A stretch of 64,000 bases of DNA from Lentisphaeria bacterium (GCA_022009855.1 CP091727.1:3472001-3536000), one strand, 5' to 3'; counted from the stretch's first letter, positions 10,382 to 20,887 are shown. The notes: generated from the letters alone by a model not told the origin. Numbers and translations: made by a program.

Positions 10382-11516
10382 ATGAAGATCGATTTGCAGG
10401 AGTTCAAAACCGGTTTCAAGGGAGAGCGGTGTTTCGTCCACGCCCGCGGCGGTGTTTCGCCGGACGGGCGGGAGATCGTCATCACCACCCAGCCGCTGCG
10501 CCTGAGCGGCTGTGATGTCTTTACGGACTGTACATGCTCCGGAGCACCGATGGTGGCCGGAGCTGGTCGGAGATCGTGGAACAGCCGGAACTGCGGAGAC
10601 ACTCCTGCGGCGAAGGGCTGGAAATCGCGATGTGCGACGCCACTCCCGCCTGGCATGCTGCGAGCGGGCGGTTTCTGCTGACCGGACACAGCGCTTTGTA
10701 TCGGAACGACGAATTGTATCCGCCGCCGCGGCCCCGTTACACCATGTACAGCGTCTTCGACTCCGCCGCCGGGCGGTGGTCGGTGCCGAAGGAGCTGGAG
10801 ATGCCGGGGGACTACTTCAACTGCGGCGCCGGATGCACCCAGCGGGTTGATCTTGAGAACGGCGACATTCTGCTGCCGGTTTACTTCATGGGACGCGAGG
10901 AGTCGATGGCGCCGGAGAAAAACTCCTTTTCCGCCGCTGTGGTCCGCTGTTCGTTCTCCGGGGAGACCATGCGGGTTCTCGAAATCGGGCCGTCGCTGAA
11001 AATCGATGTGCCGCGCGGCCTGGCCGAACCGTCGCTCATCCGGATCGGTTCGGATTTCTACCTGACGATGCGCAACGACGAGCGCGGGTATGTCGCGCAC
11101 AGCCGCGACGGCCTGAATTTCGACTCGCCGCGGGAATGGCGGTTTGACGACGGCGGCGAACTGGGGAGCTACAACACCCAGCAGCACTGGCTCGCGGCCG
11201 GGGAACGGCTTTACCTGGTCTATACCCGGCGGGGGAGCGGGGAACGATCATGTGTTCCGCCATCGGGCGCCGCTGTTCGTGGCGGAAGTTGACCGGGAGA
11301 CGCTCCGGGTAATCCGTTCGACAGAACGGATCGCCGTGCCGGAGGCGCGGTGCGCGGCTGGGCAATTTCGGCTGCGTCCATCTCAACGACCGGGAGTCGT
11401 GGGTGATCGCTTCGGAGTGGATGCAGACCAATCCGCCGAATCCCTCCGACTGGAGGCGCTGTATGAGTTACGGCAGCGAGAATTCGATCTTCATCAGTCG
11501 GATCCGGTTCGACTGA
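10382..11516 (+). CDS. Sialidase-like (BNR-repeat) glycosidase, cytoplasmic (frameshifted)
   Basis: A six-bladed propeller protein of the exo-alpha-sialidase/BNR class, about 377 residues with no signal peptide. One Asp-box RSTDGGRSWS is clear near residue 52, and strings such as ARGGVSPDG, NGDILLPVYFMGRE, LAEPSLIRIGSDFYLTMRNDE and GYVAHSRDGLNF follow the blade pattern, with Arg and Glu residues placed as in the arginine triad of sialidases. The frame changes near 10525, 11237 and 11350. The C-terminus reads GNFGCVHLNDRESWVIASEW...NSIFISRIRFD, ending at 11514-11516. Actual sugar specificity is unknown; many family members in this phylum act on plant or host glycans. It follows the pyridoxal kinase by 72 bases. 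Confidence 0.7.
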
Positions 11517-11530
11517 GGTGCCGGAGCCGG

Positions 11531-11568
11531 GAAAAACGCGGGAATTCCGCCGGAGAAGAGCGTTTTTC
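11531..11568. terminator. Hairpin between convergent genes
   Basis: GAAAAACGC at 11531-11539 pairs with GCGTTTTTC at 11560-11568 over a 20-base loop, between the ends of the sialidase-like gene (plus) and the transaldolase (minus). Both strands end the stem in T-rich sequence, so it may serve both directions. Confidence 0.45.
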
Positions 11569-11639
11569 TCTGCGGGGAGCGGAATCCACGCGCGCCGTGC
11601 GCAGCCGTCTCTGCCTGACTGCTGCGAAACCGCCTTCGG

Positions 11640-12313
11640 TCAGAGATTGTAGATGTACTTACCCTCGCCGTAGACGCCGGTCCAGTCGCGGTTGAACTGT
11701 TCGATGCTCATGTCGGTCAGCGGATGCTCGGCGAGGTGCCAGAGAATGTCCGGACTGATGGTGATCGCCTGGCAGCCTGCGAGCGAGACGTCGTTGACCT
11801 GCTGGACGTTCTTGAAGGAGGCGGCCAGCACCCGCGCGGACATGTTGTGGAGCCGGAAGAGCGTCGTGATCATCTGCACGACTGTGACTCCCATGCCGCT
11901 GATGTTGTCGATGCGGTTCAGATAGGGGCGGTGAAGTCGACTCCCGCCTGCGCGGCAAGCAGGGCCTGGCCCGGCGTATAGATGGCGGTGGCGGTCACTT
12001 TCATTCCCATCTGCTTGAGTTTCGGCATCGCCTTGTATCCTTCGATGGAGACAGGCACTTTGATGTAGAGGTTGCCGCCGATCTTCTCCTGAAGCGTTTC
12101 GGCATCACGGATGATGTCCTCGCAGGTTTCGCCCAGCACCTGGGCGTGCAGCATCCGGTCGCCGATGATGGCGCGGATCTCCTTTAAGATGGTGAAGAAA
12201 CTGCGTTTCTCCTGCGCGATGATGGAGGGGTTGGTCGTGACTCCGGCCAGCGGAAACACTTCCGCCGCCTTTTCGATTTCCTTGACGTTTGCGGTATCGA
12301 GCAGATAAAGCAT
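11640..12313 (-). CDS. Transaldolase / fructose-6-phosphate aldolase family (frameshifted)
   Basis: A short (about 220 residues) transaldolase of the TalC/FSA subfamily, a class I aldolase acting on C3 ketose units. LYLLDTANVKEIE at the N-terminus, GVTTNPSII, NLYIKVPVSIEG (with the Schiff-base Lys) and KVTATAIYTPGQALLAAQAG are diagnostic. The frame breaks near 11925 where one C seems missing from ACCGCCCCT; the other frame restores APYLNRIDNISGMGVTVV and runs to 11640. I place the start at 12313 rather than the in-frame ATG at 12325 because the family begins M-x-LYLDTAN and GAGG lies just before it. Whether it is a transaldolase or an F6P aldolase cannot be settled from sequence. Confidence 0.85.
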
Positions 12314-12398
12314 GGTATTCCTCATGTACGGTTCGTGTCGAAGCGGGGCGGGACGGCAGATCTCGGTTCAGGCTCCGGCCGGTTCGTGTGTGAAGTAT

Positions 12399-12427
12399 AA
12401 TATACATAGCCCGGAGCGATTTTGCAA
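12399..12427 (-). promoter_or_regulatory. Sigma-70 type promoter for the transaldolase gene
   Basis: On the minus strand TTGCAA (plus 12422-12427) and TATATT (plus 12399-12404) are 17 bases apart, about 86 bases before the ATG at 12313. Confidence 0.55.
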
Positions 12428-12447
12428 GGGAGGTACGGAATGGTTTC

Positions 12448-14789
12448 CTATGGCCGCCGGAGACGCTGACGGAGGCTTTTCCCGTTTTCGTCCGGGGAAG
12501 GCGGAGGGGATAGATGGGTGATTCGCCCGGATTTCATCTCCAGCCGGAAGTGCTCCTGCGACCTGCCGTCCTCCATAAGGATGAGGAGAGCGTCGCTTTT
12601 CTCATCCGCCTTGAGTGCGCGGATCTTCAAGCCGGGACGCGGCGTCGAGAGAGGCAGAGTTTTCCCGGTCTGGCCGGCTGAGAGATGAATTCTACGCTCC
12701 CTGCCGGCCATGTCGCAACTCATAAGTTCGCGTTCCCCCGCCAGAAAGACCCGGCCGCCGCAGACCGCCACCGCCTGAATAAGAAAGGGAAATTTGCCGC
12801 TTTCGACCAGAATTCCTCCCGTTCCGGTGTAAAGATGCAGAGAATCGGTTACCGCAAGGCGGGTTCCATCGCTCCCCATCCGCCAGAATGCATGAGTTGC
12901 GTCCTGATAGCCGCGGGGAAAGGCGGCCGTTTCCTCAGGGATGCCGGAACGGTTGCATCGCATCACCTTGTAATCGAAATCGTCAAAGGTCAGATAATAC
13001 AACAATTTTCCATCGGGCGAGGTGCAGGAGGCGAGCTGATTCCGAGTCGTCTGGGGCGGGGCTGGCCGAGGCGGCGGCGCGGGGAACGGATTCGGCGCAC
13101 GGCGGGGAGGCGCGATCTGCATCCGGAGTTCTCTGATCGCCTTCTCCAGCCCCGGGTACTGTACAAGTTTCTGTGGATCGTAATAGGCGCATTGCCCCGG
13201 CAGCCCCGCGTGGAGTTCCCGGAAAGGGAGAAAATATTCCCGGTAGAGCGCCAGTACTTTTTCATCGGTGCACTCTGCGGAATAGAGCAGGGCGTTGGCG
13301 GCCAGCAGCAGGCTCAGCGGTCGCAGTGCGGGAATGGCTTCCAGCTTCCGGCAGGTGGAACGGGTCCACTCCGGCAGTTCGCGGCGGGGAAGCAGACATT
13401 GCAGGCGGAACAGCGTTTCGGTCATTTCGTAAATTCTCTCTCTCAGAAGTTGATTCCAGCACGTTTCCCGCATCTGCTGTGATCTGCCCTCCTGTACTGC
13501 GGTCAGAAGGCGGTTCCAGGACAGAAGCAGAGCCGTCCTGCATTCTGCGGCGGAGGAATAGAGTTCGGGAACAATTTTCGGGAAACGGTTCAGTTCACGT
13601 TCCAGCCTGCCGCGGGGATGTCGAATCGGAAACTCCGCGTCCTGGAAACGGTCGCGGTGACTGGCGAGAAATTCACGGAATTTTTGCCGTTCCGCCGGTG
13701 AGAGTTTGTTCTGTCTTTGCCGGATGATGCGGCAGAGCAGCATCGCCGTGTTGTGAAGGTCGAAACGGTTGAGCAGCTCTGGATGTTTCACCAGATATTC
13801 GAGGGCGGCGCGGTAGTAGGGGATTGTTGCGGAAATATTCTGACGGCCATTGTCCGCAATCTCACTGAGATAGCGCACGTTGGAGTTGTCGAGCGCAAAC
13901 GCGGCGAAGCTCAGCCGCACCGCGGCTTCGCTGTTTCCCCTGTGCCCGTGCCGCTTCGGCTTCCCGAAAAAAAACGGGCCGCTTCCTCGACTGCGTTTCC
14001 TCCTGGCCGGCGGGGGGTATGCCGCCAGTGTGCTTCCAGCGCCGCGAACAGCCGGGAAAGGTGCCGGGGATCTTCGATCTGACAGCGGAAGAGGACCGAT
14101 TCTCTGACGTCCGTCAGATAGGCTGCAATGGTGAAACGCTCCGGAGATTTACCCGGATTCAGTTCGAAATGAAGGATCTCCGAAGCGAATAGGGCATTTG
14201 CCCATTCTCCGGCCAGCTCCCGTTCCCGGAGCAGTTCGATCAGGTAATCGCGTTCCAGAAACACGACATCGAGTCCGGCGGTCAGTTCCGTCAGCGCCTC
14301 CGTCGTCCGCTCCGCCTGCGGCTGCAGAGAGTAGTGCAGGTTGTTGCGGATTGCGGCGAGCGAGACATAACGCACACTTTGCGGTGAATGGAGAATCGCC
14401 AGGGCTTTTCCCAGCAATGCGTTGAGTTGAGCCGGATCATTTCCGGAGAGTGTCGCCGTCTTCAGCCGGAGTCCGCAGTTTGTTTCGAAGAGTGTGGCAT
14501 GCACATCGCCTCCCGGCATTTCCCGCAGAACCGCGAACAGCGATGCTCCGGTGAGGCGGAGTCGGCGCGAATGTTGTTCCGCGCCGAAGCGGAGCAGGAG
14601 CTGTTCGCGTTCCAGTGCGGGAAGTTGGTCGCGGTCGACGAATTCGTACCGTTCGCCGAATTCCGCCAGAAAGAGATCCGAGAGTGAACCGGCTTTTGCG
14701 CCATATGCGGCGAGGGCGATCTTCTCCGCGGCGCCGAGTGTGACGGAGAAGAGGAGCAGGCCGCAACGGAAAAGGGTTCTCCAGTTCAT
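12448..14789 (-). CDS. Secreted protein with CsgG/FlgO-like N-terminus and WD40-like C-terminus (frameshifted)
   Basis: About 780 residues read across a joint near 13930-13970, where two small shifts (a run of eight T and a CAGGGGAAA) separate two long frames; reading across gives EEAARFFREAEAARAQG then NSEAAVRLSFAAFALDNSNVRYL, which looks like a TPR helix pair. A signal peptide (MNWRTLFRCGLLLFSVTLGAAEK) starts it. Residues 20-70 (IALAAYGAKAGSLSDLF, then EFVDRDQLPALEREQLLL) resemble the CsgG/FlgO/TolB-N class that opens many Lentisphaerota and Verrucomicrobiota secreted proteins. A Pro-rich hinge (about PNPFPAPPPRPAPP) precedes a propeller-like region (SCTSPDGKLLYYLTFDD, MGSDGTRLAVTDSLHLYTG). 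The next gene upstream ends 4 bases before this start, so they are an operon. Function is unknown. Confidence 0.6.
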
Positions 14790-14793
14790 GTCG

Positions 14794-16482
14794 TCAAAAT
14801 CCGGTTACCGTGAGTTCAAAGTTCTTTTGCGTCGGGGCGATGTTGATTCGGAACCGTACCGGCCGTTTCCCGTGGTATGGATTGTTGACGAAGCATCTCT
14901 TCCGGGAGCCGTCCGCCAGAAGCAGATCGACCCACACCTCGTTGCTCGGCAGGCTGGTCAGAGAATGGACCGAAAGTTCATAATATCCTTCGTCGGGGAC
15001 CGGTTTCAAAGTGCAGTCCAGATAGTTGGGCTGATCGCTGGCGCGGACGGTGATTTTCAGTCGCCGGCGTCCCTGGAGCGTCTCCCACTCCGGGCGGGCG
15101 AACTCCCGACGGGCGATGCGGATCGTCGTATCGGCCTCCTCCTTCTCCGCACGGCCGAACTCCCGTTCATACTCCTCCCGTGCCGCGGCCAGGACCGGGG
15201 CGAGCAGTTTCAGGCCGTCGACGTATTCATTGCCCGCAGGAGCATATTTTCGCGCCTGCAGCAGCAGGAAGGCTTTTCGGTAACAGGCTTCCGGCGTGGC
15301 GAGACCGGGCAGCGGAACTGCGTATTTTCCGGCCAGATAACAGTAGTAATACTGTCTGAACTGATCGGACTGCCGCGCATACAGGTAACAAATTGCGTGG
15401 CTGCTGCCGGCTTCGGCGATGGTCTCCACTTTCCGGCGCAGTTCATCGGATATGTTCCCTGTGGACAGGCGGGGACGCAGGCGGAAGAAGGCGCATTCCA
15501 CATGGTCGTTGCGTCTGCCGATCTCATCCGCCAGGGCGGCATCGAGGAGCAGATCCGGCCGGGGGCTGCTCTGATTGCGCTGCATATCCTCGAGAAGTCC
15601 GACGGTGGACCGGGTGAAATCGGGCACGGAATGCAGCATCCGACGCACCGTTTTCAAATCTGATTCGGCGTGTTTGCAGCCGACGTTGGAATAGCGCAGC
15701 AGCTTCTTTTTGGCCGTGCGCAGAATTTCTCCCGCCCGGCGATGATTGACGGGAAAGCCGAATCCGTTTTTCTGGCAATAACCTGCCAGCTCGATCATCG
15801 AGGGAACATGACCGAGTTCGGCCGCTTGTTCAAGACGCTTGAGATAGGCGGCGAATTCCGTAGATTCCCGGCTGATGTTCGGATCGGGCAGCCAGAGGAG
15901 TGCGGCCGGATTGCCCATGACGCGGGCGGTTTCGACGGCCTGCTGATTCCACGGGGCCGGTTTTTCCGGCCATGACATCTCGAAGATCACCCGGGGAATC
16001 ACACCGCCGATGGCGAACATCTGTTCGGTATAACATGCCTTGAGCGGATGGTCGCCCCTGAGTTCATACCTGGATGGGCCGAGTTCGTCGTGCAGAATTA
16101 CGCCGCTGAGATCGTCGACCTGGGGAAAGCGTTTCTGCGACCAGAAGACCAGCCATTCCCTGTTGTGGAAGTGGGTACCGAACAGCGAATCAAGATATTG
16201 CGCCGCCTTGCGGTAGTTGACCGATTCGCCGCAGTAGCCACGGCTGTAGATGAGGTAGAGCGCCGCAGTGGCGAATGGGTTGCGTGGTGCGATCTGTTCG
16301 AGCGCGGCGATTCCTTCCCGGAAACTGCCGTTGTGAACCAGCCGGGCGGGGGGCAGAAACTCCTTGAAATCGGCCTGCGTTGCCGCGGAAAGCATCCACG
16401 CCGTCAGGCAGAGGAGAAGCGCCGCGGGAAGTTTCGCATTTCGAAACGGCAACACTGCAAAGAAGCGGGAAAGAAATTTCAT
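14794..16482 (-). CDS. Secreted Sel1-like repeat protein, unknown function
   Basis: An intact frame of 562 residues from the ATG at 16482, chosen because a signal peptide follows (basic start, then LPAALLLCLTAWMLSAATQA) and GAGG lies about 13 bases upstream; a longer in-frame start at 16611 would bury the signal. The body is alpha-helical with Sel1-like pieces such as AAELGHVPSMIELAGYCQKNGFGFPVNHRRAGEIL and several Tyr/Ala helix pairs. The last 100 residues turn beta-rich (RRRLKITVRASDQ, YYELSVHSLTSLPSNEVWVDLLLADG). It lies 4 bases before the CsgG-like gene, so the two secreted proteins are probably made together and may interact. I recognise no enzymatic motif. Confidence 0.65.
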   Translation of the reverse strand: MKFLSRFFAVLPFRNAKLPAALLLCLTAWMLSAATQADFKEFLPPARLVHNGSFREGIAALEQIAPRNPFATAALYLIYSRGYCGESVNYRKAAQYLDSLFGTHFHNREWLVFWSQKRFPQVDDLSGVILHDELGPSRYELRGDHPLKACYTEQMFAIGGVIPRVIFEMSWPEKPAPWNQQAVETARVMGNPAALLWLPDPNISRESTEFAAYLKRLEQAAELGHVPSMIELAGYCQKNGFGFPVNHRRAGEILRTAKKKLLRYSNVGCKHAESDLKTVRRMLHSVPDFTRSTVGLLEDMQRNQSSPRPDLLLDAALADEIGRRNDHVECAFFRLRPRLSTGNISDELRRKVETIAEAGSSHAICYLYARQSDQFRQYYYCYLAGKYAVPLPGLATPEACYRKAFLLLQARKYAPAGNEYVDGLKLLAPVLAAAREEYEREFGRAEKEEADTTIRIARREFARPEWETLQGRRRLKITVRASDQPNYLDCTLKPVPDEGYYELSVHSLTSLPSNEVWVDLLLADGSRKRCFVNNPYHGKRPVRFRINIAPTQKNFELTVTGF

Positions 16483-16713
16483 CGCTTGATTCCGTCCTCT
16501 TTGTTTTGCGTTTTCAGCGAAACCGTCATACTTGCCGCAGGCATCGGCCGGAAAGATCGTTATTCCGTGCCCGACGGTCTTGAGTTGAGACAGCGGCTTC
16601 TTCTTGTCCACCGATTAAGACGCTCGGGGGGGATGAACTCTTAGTGCTTCTCTTTGATATTTCTCTTTTTTGTTCCGCCGGAGCGACGGAAGGAGCCGCC
16701 CGGGAAGTTTTTG

Positions 16714-16758
16714 CCGGAACAGTGCGATGCGAAGACGTTCCGTACCGCGCTGTTCCGG
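16714..16758 (-). terminator. Inverted repeat after the GH28-type gene
   Basis: CCGGAACAG and CTGTTCCGG (9 bp, loop 27) lie 11 bases beyond the stop of the GH28-type gene on the minus strand. There is no T-run on that strand, so termination is only a guess. Confidence 0.3.
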
Positions 16759-16768
16759 TGGGATTTTT

Positions 16769-17946
16769 TCAGAATTTCGACTCCCAGGAGTCACTCTCCG
16801 GGCGTTCGAACGGGGGAGCTCCCCCGTATTGCCGGAAAGTTCTATTTCGTTCAGATTCAACCGCGACACATGCCGCGCGATGAACGGCACATCCCCTCCG
16901 ATCGTTCCGGATATGCCGGAGAAACGCAGATCGGCTAGTGGCGTGACCGCATTGCCTTCCAGCTGGAACGGTCGTCTGGCGCGGACGCGGAAGTTGCGGA
17001 AGGTGAGCCGTTCCAGCCCCCGCAGCCGAATTGCCCCTTCGCAGAGGATTACGACGGGAGCCCCTTCAGAGACGATGTCGAAATTTTCAAAGAGAAGATC
17101 GCTCACCTGCAGATAGCCGCAGCACTCCTTGCGCAGATAGCGGTAAGGGTGGACGCTGACGATTCCGTTCCCTTTCCCGCGGAAAACGATATTGCTGAAG
17201 GAGCAGTGGCGGATCGTGTCGTCGCTCGGGCAGCCGATCCGGATTCCCTGGCAGGCGCTGTCGAGTACGCAGTTGGTCACCGTGACCTCCTCACAGATCG
17301 AAGGCTCCGCCGGCGAGCGGCGGATTGCCCGCAGAATCAGGCAGTCGTCGCCGGTGCGGAAGAAACTGTCGCTCACCGTCACCCGGCGGCAGCTGTCGAT
17401 GTCGATCCCGTCGTTGTTGATCATCTGCTGACAGCCGATGATCCGGATCCGGCTGATGTGGACATCCTCACAGGCGATCAACCAGAAGCTCCACCCCGGC
17501 GAATCGAGGAACGAAACTCCGTCGATGAGCACATTCCGGCAGCGGTAGAGCTGCACCATTCGCGGCCGCGGGTGTGGCGGTTTGACGAAGAACTTCCCAG
17601 GCGGCACGTTCCGATCGTAGAAGAGCGGACCGTTTCCATCGATCTCCCCGCCTCCGGTGATGGAGATGTTTTCGCATTCCGCGGCGGCGATAAGGCACTT
17701 GCGGCTCCCTTCCGGAGCGACGGCGTCGAACCCGGGGTGGCGGAAGTCGTCGTAACGCTCCGGCATCGATTCCCCGAGAATCTTCGCTCCCGCCGGAATG
17801 TGCAGTTCGATGTTGCTGCGCAGATAGAGTGTGCCGGAAAGGTAGACGCCCGGCTCAAGCACCACCCGGCCGCCGCCGGCCTGTGCGGCACGTTCAATCG
17901 CCTGCTGGATGGCGGCGCCACTCTTTTCACTGACAAGGTAATCCAT
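16769..17946 (-). CDS. GH28-type polygalacturonase-like beta-helix protein (frameshifted near the end)
   Basis: About 392 residues, no signal peptide. The N-terminus has AIQQAIERAAQAGGGRVVLEPGVYLSGTLYL, then beta-helix coils. GH28 signatures: NNDGIDIDSC (family NTDGID), TGDDCLIL (the Asp pair), then SACQGIRIGCPSDD where most GH28 enzymes have GHG, so the conserved His is Gln here. The true C-terminus is found by shifting frame at the GGGGG near 16812, which yields GAPPFERPESDSWESKF and a stop at 16769-16771; without the shift the protein runs on into unrelated Arg-rich sequence. AGGAAG is 8 bases before the ATG. It probably acts inside the cell on pectic oligosaccharides, but substrate is inferred. 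Confidence 0.75.
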
Positions 17947-17991
17947 ATCCAATCTTCCTGATCTGGTTTGTAGAAACTGTTTCAGCCTATT

Positions 17992-18019
17992 AGTATAAGT
18001 TCCCGGAGGAAAAAAGCAA
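17992..18019 (-). promoter_or_regulatory. Sigma-70 type promoter for the GH28-type gene
   Basis: On the minus strand TTGCTT (plus 18014-18019) and TATACT (plus 17992-17997) with a 16-base spacer, 45 bases before the ATG. The -35 box lies within the T-tract of the upstream terminator. Confidence 0.55.
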
Positions 18020-18059
18020 GGCGGAGAACGGAGGAAATGCCGATTTTCTCCCGTTCTCC
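18010..18059 (-). terminator. Intrinsic terminator of the ABC-F gene
   Basis: On the minus strand GGAGAACGG and CCGTTCTCC pair (plus 18051-18059 and 18023-18031), followed after a few bases by a T-run (plus 18010-18015), 15 bases past the ABC-F stop. Confidence 0.55.
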
Positions 18060-18073
18060 TGCCGGAGAAAACC

Positions 18074-19680
18074 TCATTTCTTCCGGGCGCGCCGTCGTTT
18101 GAACTCCTCGTATTCCGCGAGAGTGCCCGGGTAGTCGGTGACGACCCCATCGCTGATCTCGATGATCCGCGTGGCCAGACTACCGACGAACTCCCGGTCG
18201 TGGCTGACGAAGATCACCGTGTTCGGGTAGAGGGTGAGCGCGTAGTTCAACGCCTCGATCGATTCGAGGTCGAGGTGGTTGGTCGGCTCGTCCAGTGCGA
18301 GGACGTTGCCTGCTTCGAGCATCATCTTCGCCAGGATCAGCCGCGCCTTTTCTCCTCCGGAGAGCACCTGCACCGGCTTGTAGACTTCGTCGCCGCTGAA
18401 GAGCATTTTGCCGAGGTAGGAGCGCAGCTCCATTTCGGTGAGGCCGCGTTCGGGGGCGAACCGGGCGAGCCAGTCGATTGCCCGCTCCTCCATGTTGAGC
18501 ACTTCGGCGGCGTCCTGCGGGAAATAGCTCAGTTTAACCGTTTCGCCGTGGACGACGTCGCCGCTGCACGGCTCGATCCGTTTGAGCAGTGTTTTGAGCA
18601 ACGTGGTCTTGCCGGCGCCGTTGGTTCCGATGATGGCGACCTTCTCCTCGTTGCCGATGGAGAGGTTGAGGTGTTCGAAGAGCGGCCGGTCGTAGACTTT
18701 GGCCAGATCGGTTCCTTCGATGACCCGCTCGCCGAGCCGGACTTCGGACCGGAAGCGGATGAAGGGCGAAACCCGGCTGGAGGGTTTGATCTCTTCGAGC
18801 TGAATCTTCTCCAGCTCCTTCTGGCGGCTGGTTGCCTGCCGTGCCTTGGAGGCGTTGGCGCCGAAGCGGTTGATGAACTCCCTTGAGCTCGCTGATCCGG
18901 TTCTCCTTCTTCTGGTTTTCGCGGCGGATGTTCTCGAGCGCGATCGCATTGGCGGTCATGAAGGCGTCGTAGTTGCCGGTGAAGAGGCGGATCTCCTGAT
19001 AGTCGAGGTCGGCGATGTGGGTGCACACCTCGTTGAGAAAGTAGCGGTTGTGGGAGATCACCACCACGGTGCCCTCATGGTTGCGCAGCACGTTGCAGAG
19101 CCAGTCGATGCTGCTCATGTCGAGGTGGTTGGTCGGTTCGTCGAGCAGCAGAATGTCCGGATTGTCGAAGAGCACCTGGGCCAGCAGGACCCGCAGCTTG
19201 AAGCCGCCGGTGAGGGTCGAGAGCGGCTGGGTGTGGAACTCCTCGGCGATGCCGAGCCCGGCGAGCAGTTTGGCGGCGTCGGACTCCATGGTGTAGCCGC
19301 CGGCGTCGGCGAAGAGCCCTTCGATGTCGTTGGCGCGCTCCTCCTCCTCGGGGGGTGAGATCCGCCTTGCTGTAGAGGTACTCCCGCTCGCGGTGGATAC
19401 TCCAGAGTTTTTCGTTGCCCATGCAGACCACGTCGAGAATCGGAATCTCCTCATAGTCGTAGTGGTTCTGTTTAAGGAAGCCGATCCGGCACTCCTTGTC
19501 GACCGCGACGGAGCCGGTGGTCGGCTGCTGCTGGCCGGTGAGGATCTTCATGAATGTGGACTTGCCTGAGCCGTTGGCTCCGATCAGGCCGTAGCGGCAG
19601 CCCGGGTTGAATTTAACGGAGACGTTTTCGAACAGCGTCTGCTGCCCGAAACGCATCGAAATGTCGCTCGCGGAAATCAT
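18074..19680 (-). CDS. ABC-F family ATPase (frameshifted)
   Basis: A soluble twin-ATPase protein of about 535 residues without membrane helices, of the ABC-F type that acts on ribosomes (EttA, Uup, YbiT relatives). First cassette: Walker A GANGSGKST, signature LSTLTGGFKLRVLLA, Walker B ILLLDEPTNHLD. Linker: FINRFGANASKARQATSRQKELEK, the typical charged P-site tRNA interaction motif region. Second cassette: GTNGAGKTT, LSGGEKARLILA, VLALDEPTNHLD. Frame changes occur near 19355 (GGGG run) and 18883. The overall order and the SELKEFINRF linker fit the YbiT subgroup best. It is a single gene with its own terminator; the regulator downstream of 20703 reads in the same direction into it. Confidence 0.88.
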
Positions 19681-19826
19681 TCCTCGTGTCGCACCTTATG
19701 CTGATTGAACATGGGCCGGTTCGCCGGCCGCCCCGTTTTTTGTAATCCGACAGAAAAAATCGTAATACTATATCACATGACCGGCACTTTTGCCAGAAAA
19801 TTTCTGCCGGAGGCGGCAATTTTTCG

Positions 19827-20703
19827 CTATCGGCTGCCGAGTGTGCGGAACTGCCGCGGGTGATTCCCATTCTCCGGCGGAAGAGGCGGCAGAGGTAGTT
19901 GCCGTCGCAGAAGCCGCAGCGGATCGAAATGTCGGTCAACGGCAGATCGGTGCGACGCAAGAGATCCATTGCACGGGAGAATCGCAACTCCTTCAGATAC
20001 TCTCCCGGCGGAGTTCCGGTCGCCTGGCGGAACCGGCGGAAGAAACTGCGCCTAGACATGTTGACCAGTTGCGGCAGAACATCGAGATCGATCGGTTCGC
20101 TCAGATGATCGTGCATGTAGCGGATGGCCTCATCGATGAGAAATTGCGCCGGGCCGTGCAGTGTCGCGGCATTTTTTGCTCCGGCAGAGGGCCGTAAGGA
20201 TCTCCATGAAGAGCGCCAGAGCGGAGAAGTTCCGGCCGGGATGGTTGGAGTCGAGTTCGCGGCGCAGTTTCCGCATTCTGGCGGTGACGTTTTTCACCTC
20301 GGGGGGGGGAGAGTCGCAGCAGCGGGCGGGCAACCGCCTCCGGAGAGAGCGCGCGATGAACTGTCAGAAACTGATGAAAGAGCGGCATCTGACTGCCGTC
20401 CAGAACCGGGAGCGGGAGTTTGTCCGGGTCGTAGATGAGATTGATCAACCCCAGCGAACCGACATTGTCGTATCCGTGGGAGAGACCCGGATGAATGAGC
20501 AGAAGGTCGCCCGCGCGAATCTCCACCGCGCTTTTTCCGGCCAGGTGCAGCCCCTGGCCGGAGTGGATCAGCACAATCTCCATAAAGGTGTGGCCGTGCA
20601 TCTGACGCACAGGATGGCGGCCGGTGATCATCTCTTTGACATACAGCGGCAGGGTGTATTCGGGCAGATATTGTTCCAGATGGTTGGTGACGAAACTTGC
20701 CAT
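19827..20703 (-). CDS. AraC-family transcriptional regulator of locus A (frameshifted)
   Basis: About 290 residues. N-terminal cupin-like ligand domain: HGHTFMEIVLIHSGQGLHLAGKSAVEIRAGDLLLIHPGLSHGY, normal for sugar-responsive AraC proteins. C-terminal twin helix-turn-helix: LDVLPQLVNMSRRSFFRRFRQATG, PGEYLKELRFSRAMDLLRRTDLPLTDISIRCGFCDGNYLCRLFRRRMGIT. Frame changes near 20305 and 20175, and one near the end, where restoring a C gives GITPRQFRTLGSR and a stop at 19827-19829, the usual end of the family. The ATG at 20703 has AGAGGA upstream. It is divergent from the beta-helix/pseudopilin/glycosidase operon starting at 20888 and is the likely activator of it. Confidence 0.8.
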
Positions 20704-20837
20704 GTCCGGAGTTCCTCTTTTTTTTACAATAATCCTGTTCTGCCGGGATTGCAAGCGGCATCGTCGATAAGGAATTTTGTGGCACTGGCAGGCTGTTTTT
20801 TGTCACTGATGAGCAGTTTTTTCTTTGAAAAGTCAAG

Positions 20838-20843
20838 TATAAT
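20838..20843 (+). promoter_or_regulatory. Candidate -10 box for locus A operon
   Basis: TATAAT 45 bases before the ATG at 20888. No good -35 box is visible at 16-18 bases, which would suit an AraC-activated promoter; this is an inference. Confidence 0.4.
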
Positions 20844-20887
20844 AAAGGTAGAAGCAACCGACAACAGATTTTCAGGAAAGGAGAACC

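Noticed and set aside
15524..15778. Possible small gene inside the Sel1-like gene
   Set aside because: Same-strand shadow frame within an intact longer gene, no ribosome site.
16615..16768. C-terminal extension of the GH28-type protein to 16615
   Set aside because: The extension is Arg/Pro-rich and unlike the family; moving one base at GGGGG gives a natural stop at 16769.
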